DNA of 64,000 nt from Gari tellinella (Eukaryota; Mollusca; Bivalvia; Cardiida; Psammobiidae): the NCBI GenBank assembly GCA_922989275.2, contig OV277864.1, positions 21,959,550-22,023,549 of the forward strand, written 5' to 3'. Numbering within the stretch: the stretch's first letter is position 1; each line of letters begins with the position of its first letter. A program made the position numbers and the translations under genes. Of this stretch, positions 53,270 to 63,029 are shown piece by piece. The notes below the pieces were generated by a model, which saw only the letters and a list, made by a program, of their open reading frames with translations, made no database searches and was not told where the DNA came from.

Positions 53270-53470
53270 CCTCTCTATAACGACCACAAACAAGAAGGCT
53301 AATTGTCTGTATAAACGACAGGTGACAGATTAAAGCAATATGAAAGTGAAACAGAAAGCTCATGTAGGAGCTTTCTGTTTCACTTTCACATTGCTTTAAG
53401 CAATCACCTGTCTTAAAAGACTTATATTTTTGGCACAACTTAATGGTCGTAATAGAGAGGTTGTACTGTA
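53270..53470. mobile_element. MITE-D, best-preserved copy
   Basis: TACCATAGAACCTCTCTATA to GTCGTAATAGAGAGGTTGTA with CTGTA at the end. The hairpin GATTAAAGCAATATGAAAGT, GAAAGCTCATGTAGGAGCTTTC and complement is almost perfect. Confidence 0.85.
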
Positions 53471-53761
53471 CATCAATTCTAAAATGGAGCAAGGATTCAG
53501 ATGACAATTTTCAAGCATACGTTTTTATGGCGATGGAAGAGTTAAATGTTAGACAGCTAGGTGTGTAGTGTTCATTTAACTTGTATTACGCCTGAATGTG
53601 AAGATCTGATCGAGACACAATCCGGTCTGCCTACGGTCTATAATGACGTTCTAAATGCCTCAATTGTTTTTTCAGTCCAATATCAGATTTTTTGAGTGTC
53701 GCGATAGAGCAGTGAGCGGCCGGACCAGATAGGGAGAATCCTTTGCGAGTAGGCTGCAGCT

Positions 53762-53979
53762 ACAGTCAAACCTTTATTAAGTAACCACGGACAGCGGATA
53801 TACACGTGTAATGTTTAGGAAATGGGGCTGCATAATGTATAATAAAAGTAATGCAGAAAACTCCTACAGGAGTTTTCAGCATTACTTTTATTATGCATTA
53901 ATCATTAAACTAGTTTTCCTTTTAAGATTGATATAGTTGATAACTCAGTGGTCGGTTATCCACAATTTTGATTGTACAT
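53762..53979. mobile_element. D-related MITE with AATGCAG hairpin
   Basis: TACAGTCAAACCTTTATTAAG to GTTATCCACAATTTTGATTGTA. The hairpin ATAATAAAAGTAATGCAGAA, AACTCCTACAGGAGTT and complement is perfect over more than 25 bp per arm. The TIR is only partly like D. Confidence 0.7.
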
Positions 53980-53984
53980 TTAAA

Positions 53985-54192
53985 CCTGTGTTTAGCGGTC
54001 TTTTAGTATTAAGGGATATTACCCATTTGAATCAATAACTGTGTATTGCAGGACAACAATAATGCAGAAAGCCTCTAAATGTGCTTTCTGCATCACTTAT
54101 GTTCTACATTAAGCTGCTTGATATGCTGCACAAAGATATTGCTCTTTTATATGTATTTGACTGGTCACTTTGGACGCAGGATTGACTGTAGT
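53985..54192. mobile_element. Second D-related MITE, worn
   Basis: ACCTGTGTTTAGCGGTC begins it, CAATAATGCAGAAAGCC with GCTTTCTGCATCAC forms the hairpin, and TGACTGGTCACTTTGG..GATTGACTGTA ends it. Confidence 0.55.
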
Positions 54193-54840
54193 TACATGAT
54201 TAAGTGAAAATAATCGGATAAGCAAACGAATGATAATGGATACTGAAAATAGTCCCGCTGTCTCTTAATAGGGAACCAGATGACAAATGGAACCAGCCTT
54301 CAGTAGCATTGGAGAGGCGTAAGAGTGACGTATTCTGTGCGCCGGAGACCAAATGGGTACATGTACTTTTGACCGTGTACTACGATAGTTTAAAACTATA
54401 GTTTAAGACTTTTATTAGTTTGACATTACAAACGAAACAAATATTTTTATGTTGAAATGGATTTGATGTAATATTTCTGGATCGGACATCTGGAATGGGT
54501 GAACTTTTGACATCGTCCTACAGAAAGGCTTACTATTTTGGGTTGAAGACACGTAGGTCGGCACATCTAAAGCTACATAAACTCTGTTTCCTGGAGGAAA
54601 AGACTACCAGACACACTCTGTTTCATTAAAAAGGATTAAAATTTGCTTTTGGAATTATATGGATTGACTTTTCTCACAAAGATGTGCTTTTGATATCGAT
54701 AGGTTTATGTAGACGGAAGATTGGTAGTTAGATTAAACACAATTTGTGTACGCCTAACAATGGTGACACAGTCTATTCAGTGATAGAGGATTACCTTAGA
54801 ATTTTTTTTGTGTGAATCCGTTCCGTGGAGACAATTAAAC
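54193..54840 (+). other. Presumed 5' flank and untranslated region of the gene at 54841
   Basis: Non-repetitive, lacking the MITE families that surround it. No clear TATA box near a start; GTGAATCCGTTCCGTGGAG directly precedes the ATG. Confidence 0.35.
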
Positions 54841-54892
54841 ATGAATCGCCAGATCCTTCTACTAGTGAAGATTGTCTCTTCCGTTTTATCAG
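54841..54892 (+). CDS. Candidate first coding exon with signal peptide
   Basis: ATG at 54841 opens a 52-base exon that ends at a strong splice donor TCAG|GTAAGACT. The peptide MNRQILLLVKIVSSVLS has a basic residue followed by a hydrophobic core and small residues at the end, as in signal peptides. The exon leaves phase 1, common for secreted or membrane proteins with modular exons. No downstream exon is recognised up to 64000, so the gene would continue past a long intron or beyond the window. Product unknown. Confidence 0.45.
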
Positions 54893-54961
54893 GTAAGACT
54901 TCACCCTAGTAAATCATTCTACACTCTGCCTGCGAAATGTAAAGATTTTATTTTCGCCTTT

Positions 54962-55157
54962 TTAACCCATTTGCGCCCAGTGGATTCTTCCATGTTTATA
55001 TATTGGATTAGTACATTTTTTATCAAAGGGATGTCTGGTCAAAATTTTCATTTTGTTTGATATTGTAATTCCTATCAGCAAACAGTGTAGACTCTGATCA
55101 GAGTATACACTGTTTGCGTATGTCCCATATATGGGATCGTGGGCACATATGGGTTAA
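54962..55157 (+). mobile_element. MITE-B in presumed intron
   Basis: TTAACCCATTTGCGCCCAGTG to GGGCACATATGGGTTAA. The hairpin is shortened to CTCTGATCAGAGTATACACTG. It lies 69 bp downstream of the candidate splice donor at 54893. Confidence 0.85.
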
Positions 55158-55611
55158 AAACTGATGTAAATCTGAGTCTCATCTGGATCAAAACTGTTTG
55201 ATACTCTGATTATATTTTCTATAAGAAAAGATAAACTTTGAGAACTGTTGCAGCCTACGGGATTTTGCAGACGATAATACAACAGCGTTCGGAATGTTGT
55301 TATTCGTTTAGACACTGACCATATGAAATAGGAACCCGATCGTTGACAAAAAATGTAAATAAAGTGTAGTGGTCATCCCTGAAACAAATTTTGATCCCTG
55401 GTCGCTGTGCATGTACATGCAACTAATGTACATGTAAGTGACGTACAGTATACATGTATTCTTACACCACGTCTGGAATATGTCTTCATTGTTGGCGATG
55501 TCGATTGTCATTTCACGACACTCGATATATGTGATAGGATACAAATGTATGATCCTTTCCAATCAAACGGAACAAAAACGAAAACGAGTATTGAAGAGTT
55601 AACGAAACTGA
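55158..55611. other. No gene recognised
   Basis: A half hairpin arm (CTGGATCAAAACTGTTTG) is at 55183. Otherwise nothing is supported. Confidence 0.35.
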
Positions 55612-55835
55612 TACAGTGGAGAATACGTTATTCTTTCCCGTTTAAACGCAAACGCAAAACACTAAAACGTAGAAAAATACAACTGTTAGACAATTCTGAT
55701 AATTCATATTGTCTTGGTGACACATAGTTTGGAGCCTGATCAGACGCCGGGTTACCCGGTGTATGATCTGGCTCCAAACTGTTTGCAATAGAAATACTAG
55801 TTTTAGCGTAAACTCGTTTATTTGGAAAGAATAAT
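55612..55835 (+). mobile_element. MITE-A, right terminus lost
   Basis: TACAGTGGAGAATACG begins it and GTTTATTTGGAAAGAATAATG is the last recognisable part. The hairpin is complete except for GGTGTATGATC. A MITE-C begins 15 bp later. Confidence 0.8.
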
Positions 55836-55849
55836 GTACATGTATTCAA

Positions 55850-56055
55850 TTAACCCCTCCACTGCATTACCCCGTGTACAATGGTTACATGTATTTGCAA
55901 ACAGTGTGGATCTTGATCAAACGCCATATAACGCGGTATCTGACCAGGATCAAAATTGTTTGACACTAAATTTTATACTTTTAAAGTTAAAATAGATCTA
56001 CCTAAAAATGACATTTTAGAAATAAAAGCAGACGGCATGTCAGTGAAGGGGTAAA
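55850..56055. mobile_element. MITE-C
   Basis: TTAACCCCTCCACTGCATTA to GCATGTCAGTGAAGGGGTAAA with AAAAGCAGACGGC before the end. The core CAAACAGTGTGGATCTTGATC is moderately kept. Confidence 0.7.
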
Positions 56056-56099
56056 ATAAAATTTTGAATGTACAGATAGTTTTTGACTGACGAAATATA

Positions 56100-56235
56100 G
56101 GTACAAAATGAAGACGTGTCAACGTGTTTGGATCATAATCAGACACGACGTAATGCGGCGTCTAATCTGTGCCAAAGCTGTTTGCAAATTCGACTTCAGT
56201 CGCTTATACATGTAGCGGTGAAAAGGTTCTTATCT
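56100..56235. repeat. C-type core fragment
   Basis: GTGTTTGGATCATAATCAGAC and GCGGCGTCTAATCTGTGCC form a mismatched hairpin; CAGTCGCTTATACATGTAGCGG follows. Confidence 0.45.
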
Positions 56236-56252
56236 TACCATGAAAATGACAG

Positions 56253-56502
56253 TACAGTGGAGAAAACGTTATTCTTTCCTGTTTAAACGCAAACGTACGC
56301 AAACGCAAAACACTAAAACGTTGAAAAGAACAACTTTTGAACAATTCTGATAATTCATGTTTATCTTGGTGGCAAACAGTTTAGAGCCTGATCAGACGCC
56401 GGGTTACCCGGCGTCTGATCTGGCTCCAAATTGTTTGCAATAGAAATAATAGTTTAGGCATAAACGCGTTTATTGGGAAAGAATAACGTTTTCTCCACTG
56501 TA
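56253..56502 (+). mobile_element. MITE-A, intact, within a 19-bp direct repeat
   Basis: TACAGTGGAGAAAACG to GTTTTCTCCACTGTA, 250 bp. TACCATGAAAATGACAGTA occurs on both sides (56236-56254 and 56501-56519), far longer than the TA target. Confidence 0.9.
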
Positions 56503-56519
56503 CCATGAAAATGACAGTA

Positions 56520-57152
56520 AATGGTCGTTTTATCATTCTGATTAAGATCTGTTGATATGGGCTGTATCAAACCATAACGCTTTGTGCCCATTCAAAATGT
56601 ACAAGATATTAACGTGTTATAAAAATTATGAAACATAAAATTTATTTTATTTTTAAGAGTGTTGGTATTAATTTTGTTATTATATGTGAAATTGTGCCTT
56701 GTGTTAACTTAAATATTGGGTTATCTGGATACTTTAACATTGAGAAAAACAACGTCGTTTTCGTATTAACGAAATGAAACGTACATGTATTCACAATTCA
56801 CTTGCATGTAGAAATTGTGGAATTAGATACATGTATGTATATTAAAGAAAACTGGTCATGATATGACACTGAATTAATCGACGTCTGATCTGGCTCGAAA
56901 CATTTTTTCTTGTTGAAGAACACATACATCTATCACAACCGTGGGCGACTATACAAATTACTTACAAATAAAAACGTGTTTATCGGCAAAGAACGTTTTC
57001 TATGTTGTCTTTTTGGTATGTAACTTGTTAAAACATTTAGTTATCGCGTTATGTACATGTAACTTGCAGCTATATCCAAGTTGTTCTGATTTGATAAATA
57101 TCTTTTACAATTTTTATCTAGTTATTTCAACAAAAAGTATATACATGTATGT
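56520..57152. other. No gene recognised
   Basis: AT-rich. A half hairpin (CGACGTCTGATCTGGCTCGAAAC) is at 56879, probably from a lost MITE-A. Confidence 0.35.
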
Positions 57153-57490
57153 ACAGGTAAAGACATTATTATTTCCAAATAAACGCGTTTAAACTAAAAC
57201 TCTTATTTCCATTGCAAAACAATGATAACCTGGCGTCTGATCAGCTCCAAACTGTTTGCCACTCATATTAAAAGATATTGTCAGAGTTGTCTGAAAGTTG
57301 TCATTTTCTATATTTTATTGCAAAGCGATTGCGTTTCCTTTGCGTTTAAACGGACAAGAATAACGTCTTCACAACTGTACATGTTTCATTTACGTTAGAG
57401 ACGTTTTTATTTCCCAATAAACGCGTGTGTGCTTAACAATTACAGTATATCGATTGCACACAGTCTGGGGCAAGATCTGGACCCGATCTT
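57153..57490 (-). repeat. Worn MITE-A copies, two in a row
   Basis: AAAGACATTATTATTTCC to AATAACGTCTTCACAACTGTAC (57153-57379) is one diverged copy with half a hairpin (ACCTGGCGTCTGATCAGCTCC). A second left half follows at 57394-57490. Confidence 0.55.
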
Positions 57491-58308
57491 ATAAACTTTC
57501 AAATTAATGTCATGCTCAAATCTCATAATTCGTCTCGGCTGATAACATTTCAGTAAACATTTTATAATTAAGCATTTGTATACATAAATTATACTGTAAA
57601 AATATATCCAAATAAATTTACTTAAATCAATGATAGCATGTTTTATCTAGAGCTTGTAATCGAAAATTGAGTTTTGAGCACAGATTTTGTTTTAAATTTG
57701 TTTAACCCTCGGGGCCAGGGTCCGTTTGCCACTTTAATGGCTTACATTTTCAAAAGACGTACATGCCATCGTCTACATGTTACTATATTGCGTTTGCGTT
57801 TATTTATTTAGTTTAAGCATTTTAATATCGCCCTCCCAACTGTGTATAGCTTACATCGATCCCTTTAGAGAATTCTGATTTCAACTTGGACTTGTTTAAC
57901 TTTCTGCATGCGAACTGTTTTTATAACAGTTTAGTTCTACATGTATATAACTAAACATGTAACTCCTCATAAATATGCATCCGATCAGAACATAAACTGT
58001 TTTACACTGTGGTGATATTTTAAATCAAACAAAAAGTAACTGTACAGCTCTGATAATTATATTTATTATATACCTACCAATGTTCTGCCCGAAATATTTC
58101 CGTATTTTATCGAACAAATACACCTTGACGGATTGAAAATTCCGTATTACCCATGTACCTTGTGTAATGGGAAAAGAACGTTTACTGTGTAGTCGGAAGT
58201 TCGGAACTACTTTAGTAACTTTACACACTACAGGGGCATAGAAAATAGCTCGAAACATTTCTATCGTTTTTTATTTTATTGTTATTATATGAGGTATATA
58301 ATAAAAGG
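57491..58308. other. No recognised feature
   Basis: AT-rich; a 77-codon minus-strand frame at 58025-58258 has no domain. Confidence 0.35.
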
Positions 58309-58462
58309 AACATTACTATACTTTGCATATCTTATGCACCGGATCACTCTCGTTGTGTGTGTAAAGGCTATATCCAACTCGACCTTCGGTCTCGTTGGAT
58401 ATAGCCTTTACACACACAACTCGAGTGATCCGGTGCATAAGATATGCAAAGTATAGTAATAT
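58309..58462. repeat. Long near-perfect inverted repeat
   Basis: Arms of about 73 bp: ACATTACTATACTTTGCATA.. to AAGGCTATATCCAACTCG, then loop ACCTTCGGT, then the complement to TGCAAAGTATAGTAATATT. Only a few differences are seen (CTCTCGTTG against CAACTCGAG). It has no shared sequence with the MITE families here. Confidence 0.85.
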
Positions 58463-58519
58463 TCTGTTTATAACACATTCAATTTGCCGACGTAAACTAT
58501 CGCAGGTGATTTAAATAGG

Positions 58520-58770
58520 TACAGTGAAGAATCTGTTATTCTTTCCCGTTAAAACGCAAACGAAACGCAAACGCAAAGTACTAAAACGTAGAAAAGTACA
58601 ACTTTTGGACAATTCTGATAATTCATGTTTATATTGGTGGCAAACAGTTTGGAGCCTGATCAGACGCCGGGTTACCCGGCGTCTGATCTGGCTCTAAACT
58701 GTTTGCACTGCAAATAATAGTTTTAGCGTAAACGCGTTTATTGGGAAAGAATAACACATTCTCCACTGTA
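58520..58770 (+). mobile_element. MITE-A, intact
   Basis: TACAGTGAAGAATCTG to CATTCTCCACTGTA with the GCCGGGTTACCCGGC hairpin. Confidence 0.9.
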
Positions 58771-59187
58771 CAACATTATTAGTTAAAGTACATTTAGAGT
58801 AATATAGATGCACGTACTGAGTTTGAGTTATTTTATTTTATGAAAAATTGTAAAACTGGACGCAGTCTTTTTTTTATCTAATATAAGTTACCTTAGCTAG
58901 CATTTATTTATAATTTACACATGAATGTTTGATACGTGATCGATTTACAATAAGTAACAGTGCTACTTGAGGTACATATATACATGGAATTCGTTTCCAT
59001 TAATAATGTAATCTTGCTAACAGTTGATGCTATACCAGACGCATAGTAATTAGGCGTCTATTCCGGTCCCGTTACTCGGCGTCTGATGTGGATTCAAACT
59101 GAGTGCAAAGTCGACTTGAGTCACCCACGGTGGTTAAAGGGTTAAAATGTCAATAGATATATACAGGATAATCCGTTGTTTTGGATT
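58771..59187. repeat. Unique DNA with a worn MITE-C
   Basis: AACAGTTGATGCTATACCAG, GTTACTCGGCGTCTGATGTGG and GGTTAAAGGGTTAA (about 59018-59145) are a degenerate family C copy. The rest is unremarkable. Confidence 0.45.
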
Positions 59188-59300
59188 GATATGAAAAATA
59201 TATCACGAGAATGGGTTGAAATAACTGGTTAAAAAATGAGTCTGCTGGACGAGTTTTTTAAACAGATAACAACCCATTATCGTGATATATTTTTCATATC
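59188..59300. repeat. Foldback inverted repeat
   Basis: GATATGAAAAATATATCACG and AATGGGTTG are answered by CAACCCATTATCGTGATATA and TTTTTCATATC, with TTAAAAAA/TTTTTTAA inside. The layout matches 6974-7098. Confidence 0.8.
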
Positions 59301-59780
59301 TATTCGCAGCAATTGATTATTCTATTTATTCTATAGATTTTAATGACGTTTTGACAGAAAAAAACCAAAATGAATTGTTTACGCGCGACGTCACAAACTT
59401 TATTGTGACGTGACGTCACAAAAATGATATTGTCACTAGTGATGATTTCAACTGTGACGATATGGAATTTATCCAACTGAGAAATCTCTATAAATCGTCG
59501 ATAGGTATATAATAAACACGTAAAATATACCATACACTGTAAAACGTAATAAATCGCTTCCATAACTCAAATTTGAAATATCCGAGTTGCAAAACGATAT
59601 TGAAAATTATCAGACTGTAATTAACGCTGCAGTAAAACAATCTAGACTGTTACCATGACAAACACTTGTTTAGTACGTATGTTTACATTCAGGTCAAGCT
59701 TGAATTTACACTACCAAAAACAGTACTTCTAAACCCGCATCACTCTCAATTATGGTCTGATGTAAAGTTGTCCTCTGCTT
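59301..59780. other. GACGTCA-rich stretch, no gene
   Basis: GCGCGACGTCACAAAC and GTGACGTGACGTCACAAA (59386-59422) are consensus-like CRE/ATF sites. They may be part of the same repeat as the foldback sequence beside them. Confidence 0.4.
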
Positions 59781-60171
59781 TACAGCGGGGAAGAAGGTAT
59801 TCTTTCCCGTTTAAATGCTCGCGGAACGCAAACGGATTGTAATAAAATGTACAAAATGACAAACTTTCTTCCTATACATGTATAAAATTTAATAGAGTTA
59901 GTCTTTTCAATACTACATGTATAAACAGCGGAGAAAAAGTAAATAGTATCCGTTTAAACGCAGACGAAACACAAACGCATTGCGACAAAATGTAGATATT
60001 GACAACTTGTTGACAATTCGGACTATTTATTTCAATCTGAGTGGTACACCGTTTGGAGTATAATCAGACGCCGGGTAACACGGCGTCTGATTTTGCTCCA
60101 AGCTGTTTGCACAGGAAAAAGTGTTAGAGTATAAGCTTTTATTGGAAAAGGATAACGTTTTCTCGACTTAT
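59781..60171 (+). repeat. Worn MITE-A fragment and copy
   Basis: A left end at 59781-59880 (TTACAGCGGGGAAGAAGG..CGTTTAAATGCTC) is followed by a nearly full diverged copy at 59932-60171 (CAGCGGAGAAAAAG to GTTTTCTCGACTTA). The hairpin of the second, GCCGGGTAACACGGC, is still mostly paired. Confidence 0.65.
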
Positions 60172-60254
60172 TAACTACATGTACACAAATGTATAAAGGA
60201 CGATATTCCATCCAAATTAAATTATTCTAAAAGTAAACACAATGCAATTAAGGG

Positions 60255-60392
60255 TAGCTAAATTTACAGGGTTTTTTATAATTTCTGATGTCTTATATTT
60301 ATCTTAGTGGCAAACAGTATGACACAGTGTGACGCAGTGTCAGATCTGGTTCCAAACTGTTTGCAGTGGAAACAGAGTTTTCCTCACTGTAA
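60255..60392 (+). repeat. Degenerate MITE-A right part
   Basis: TTATCTTAGTGGCAAACAG, GTCAGATCTGGTTCCAAAC and GTTTTCCTCACTGTA are family A remnants. Confidence 0.5.
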
Positions 60393-60979
60393 CACGTTAG
60401 TACAAAAATGTACCTAATCAGCAATGAGGAAAGGTTAAACTGTTACACTATTACTTAACAAATTACAAATGTCATTGGATATAATACTGCAAATACATGC
60501 ACCAGTTCTTTTAAGACAGTGTTGAAAGTGCTTCGTTTTTTAAACCTCTGACTCCACATTAAAACGGCAAAGTATACATCAATATTTGGAGTTCAACTAC
60601 ATGTAATTCAAATAGGAACGATAAACGTTTTAAATGACAGGGGTCGAACTGTCAACGGATTGGTAAAGTTTTTAAGCACTCTAAAACGTTTTGTGTTCAA
60701 CTGGGGCCCATTTCATAAAACTTCGTACGACAAAACGACCGTAAGTCAAAACTTAAAAATGCATTTAACTTCTGATTTCTCTATCCAATCCCATCTTCTG
60801 ACATCTCTTTGGAATCGTCTTTTCAAGAGATGTATCAAGACAGGATTAGATGGAGCAATAAATACATTTAATAATTAATACTGTTATAATCTGAGGTACG
60901 ACAATATTTTGTCGTACGACGTTTTATGAAACGGGTCCCTGCTGTCTCTTAACAATGTTGGTTTATCTTTGGATTTTTG
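60393..60979. other. Short inverted motif; no gene
   Basis: TTTCATAAAACTTCGTACGAC (60710) and GTCGTACGACGTTTTATGAAA (60910) are inverted copies about 200 bp apart, beside GGGGCCCATTTC and GAAACGGGTCCC. This is probably an unclassified MITE at about 60698-60937. The 72-codon frame inside is not supported. Confidence 0.45.
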
Positions 60980-61206
60980 TACAGCGTAGAAGACGTTATT
61001 CTTTCCCAAACGAATGCATTTGAGCTAAAATAACTATTTCCATTGCAAACAGTTCGGATTGAAGTCAGACGACCGAAAACCAGAATATGGCAAGGCTCCA
61101 AATTGTTTGCCACTCAGATTGAATAAAATGATATTATCTTATTATTTTTCATTTCCTTTGCGTTTTGATTGGGCTTATCGGGAACGACTAAAGCCTTCTC
61201 GATTAT
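60980..61206 (-). repeat. Degenerate MITE-A
   Basis: TACAGCGTAGAAGACG to CCTTCTCGATTATA, with hairpin remains GAAGTCAGACGACCG and GGCAAGGCTCCAAATTG. Confidence 0.55.
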
Positions 61207-61665
61207 ATATATATGCCTTTACATTATCCATTTTACAACTTTGGCAAATTAAAACCCTGATGATAAAATGCATGAAGAATGCACAGATCAGAGTACCACT
61301 GCGTACATGTAAAGAGTCACCATAATATTCTGCAAATATTGGAATGTTCTGTCAAAATACTCTACCAGAATATGCTGCACCATGTATAAGTAGTACATCA
61401 CACTTCACCAAACATCAAAGCATGCTTTAACTCTTACACTGCTGCAATAACATTTTCTACTATGCCATCTGCATTGTTTCTTCAATTTGGATTTTGATGC
61501 ATTTTGACATAAACAAACACATATGAGTGTCTGACAGTTTAGATCCTTATCAATCGCCGTGCCACTAGAACGTTAATTCGTGTCCGAGCTGTCTGCAATT
61601 GTTCTTGTAATACACTTCAACACTTTAGGATTCAAAGTAGTGTCTGTTGTCCAATGTTCAAATAT
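61207..61665. repeat. Worn MITE-C and unique DNA
   Basis: TTTAACTCTTACACTGCTGC near 61427 and GTCTGACAGTTTAGATCC near 61530 are family C-like. No exon is found. Confidence 0.35.
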
Positions 61666-61876
61666 TACAGTATAACCCGCTTTGTTACGACCGCTAAATC
61701 GTGTTAATTATTACGTGTTTACAGCGTTTTGGCTGCTTAAAGCGAGGCAACAATGAAACAGAAAACTCTTTTTAAAAGTTTCTGTTTTACTTCCATCTTG
61801 CTTTAAGATGTTACCTGCATTTCATGCATCTAATTAGTCTTCTGTTCAATGGTCGTAATAGAGGGGTTTAACTGTA
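61666..61876. mobile_element. MITE-D, complete
   Basis: TACAGTATAACCCGCTTTGT to GTCGTAATAGAGGGGTTTAA with CTGTA. The hairpin GCTTAAAGCGAGGCAACAAT..CAGAAAACTC and complement has some mismatches. Confidence 0.8.
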
Positions 61877-62139
61877 TACTTCTACGAGCCCCGATGATTG
61901 TGTTGTTCTTGCTAATTACTCGTCTTATAATAACCGTGGGTAAGTGTTGAAATTGTCAGACAAATACGACCAGCTGTGCGAATATTACTACATCGATTTT
62001 TATTTTGTACTCAGTTTGAACCAAAATAGAGAGATAAATCTTTGGCTCGTTTAACTGTCTAAGCTAAACGCAACTTACAAGACAAATATGACTGATTAAA
62101 GTTTAACATCACGTTAACGACTAATAAACTGTGCTGATA

Positions 62140-62262
62140 ATTTGGTGTTTAAGGCCGGTTGCTGCTTAACGACAGTTGAGTGTAAACATAAATTTTGTTT
62201 TAAGCTAATGTTTGTCTTTCATACAATCAATTAGCCTGCTTATTAAAGGTCTTAATGGAGAT
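62140..62262. repeat. MITE-D right-half fragment
   Basis: GGTGTTTAAGGCCGGTTGC, TTTTGTTTTAAGCTAATG and TCAATTAGCCTGCTTATTAAAG match family D. The GTCGTAATAGAGAGG end decays to GTCTTAATGGAGA. Confidence 0.55.
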
Positions 62263-62276
62263 TTTTTTGGGAGCTA

Positions 62277-62524
62277 GTCATTTCGTAACCGAGTCATTTC
62301 GTAACCGGTAAAATAAGTCATTTCGTAGCCGAATTTTTGGTCATTTCGTAACCGCGCAAAACCTAAAAGTCATTTCGTAACCGATTTTTTGGTCATTTCG
62401 TAGCCGATTAAATAGTTGAAATAGTCATTTCGTAACCACCAAAAATTAAAAAAATGAATGGCCTCAAAGAAGGCATAAGTCATTTCGTAGCCTCGGAAAA
62501 TTGTTAAAGTCATTTCGTAGCCGA
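62277..62524 (+). repeat. Array of nine 15-bp motifs
   Basis: GTCATTTCGTAACCG or GTCATTTCGTAGCCG starts at 62277, 62293, 62317, 62340, 62369, 62392, 62424, 62479 and 62509. Gaps are 16, 24, 23, 29, 23, 32, 55 and 30 bp, with unrelated AT-rich spacers. All copies are in the same orientation, and the core GTCATTTCGTA is invariant in all nine. No TIR or flanking gene explains it. Confidence 0.9.
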
Positions 62525-63000
62525 ATATTTTTTTCTTTATCTTTTTTATAATTTTTTTGTGCAGTTTCCTGACATTATTTCAACAAAAATGTGCAAATAT
62601 GCAAAGTTAAAAAATATATGTTAAGAGAGTTTGGGGTCCGAAATATTTATAACCTTGATTAATAGAATTGTAATCAAGTTGGTGAATGTTTTTTAAAACA
62701 GGAATATTATTACTTGTCTTTAATTCAATTAAATGGTCCATTTGTTAACAATGAACATGTATTATCGCTCAATGTATGTGAAGCGTGTCAAACATTAACT
62801 TGTATGTTGTTTTAACAGTTTACACATCGGATAAACACTCATACCAAGGCAATTATCGCCTCCCGCACGTGCCGGAAATGTGGGAAAAAAATCACTTTTA
62901 ATTTCACAAATGACAAGAAAAATGACTTTGTAATCTATAATCACTGTTTATTTGTTATTACAATCAATAAGCACATATAAGTTCAACTGTTGACAGCATA
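62525..63000. other. No recognised feature
   Basis: T-rich then mixed DNA; no repeat or exon supported. Confidence 0.35.
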
Positions 63001-63029
63001 AATACAAAATGACGGTTAAATACAGTGGT

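Noticed and set aside
62277..62524. CRISPR-like array
   Set aside because: The motif is only 15 bp, spacers vary from about 1 to 40 bp, there are no cas genes, and the genome is clearly animal.
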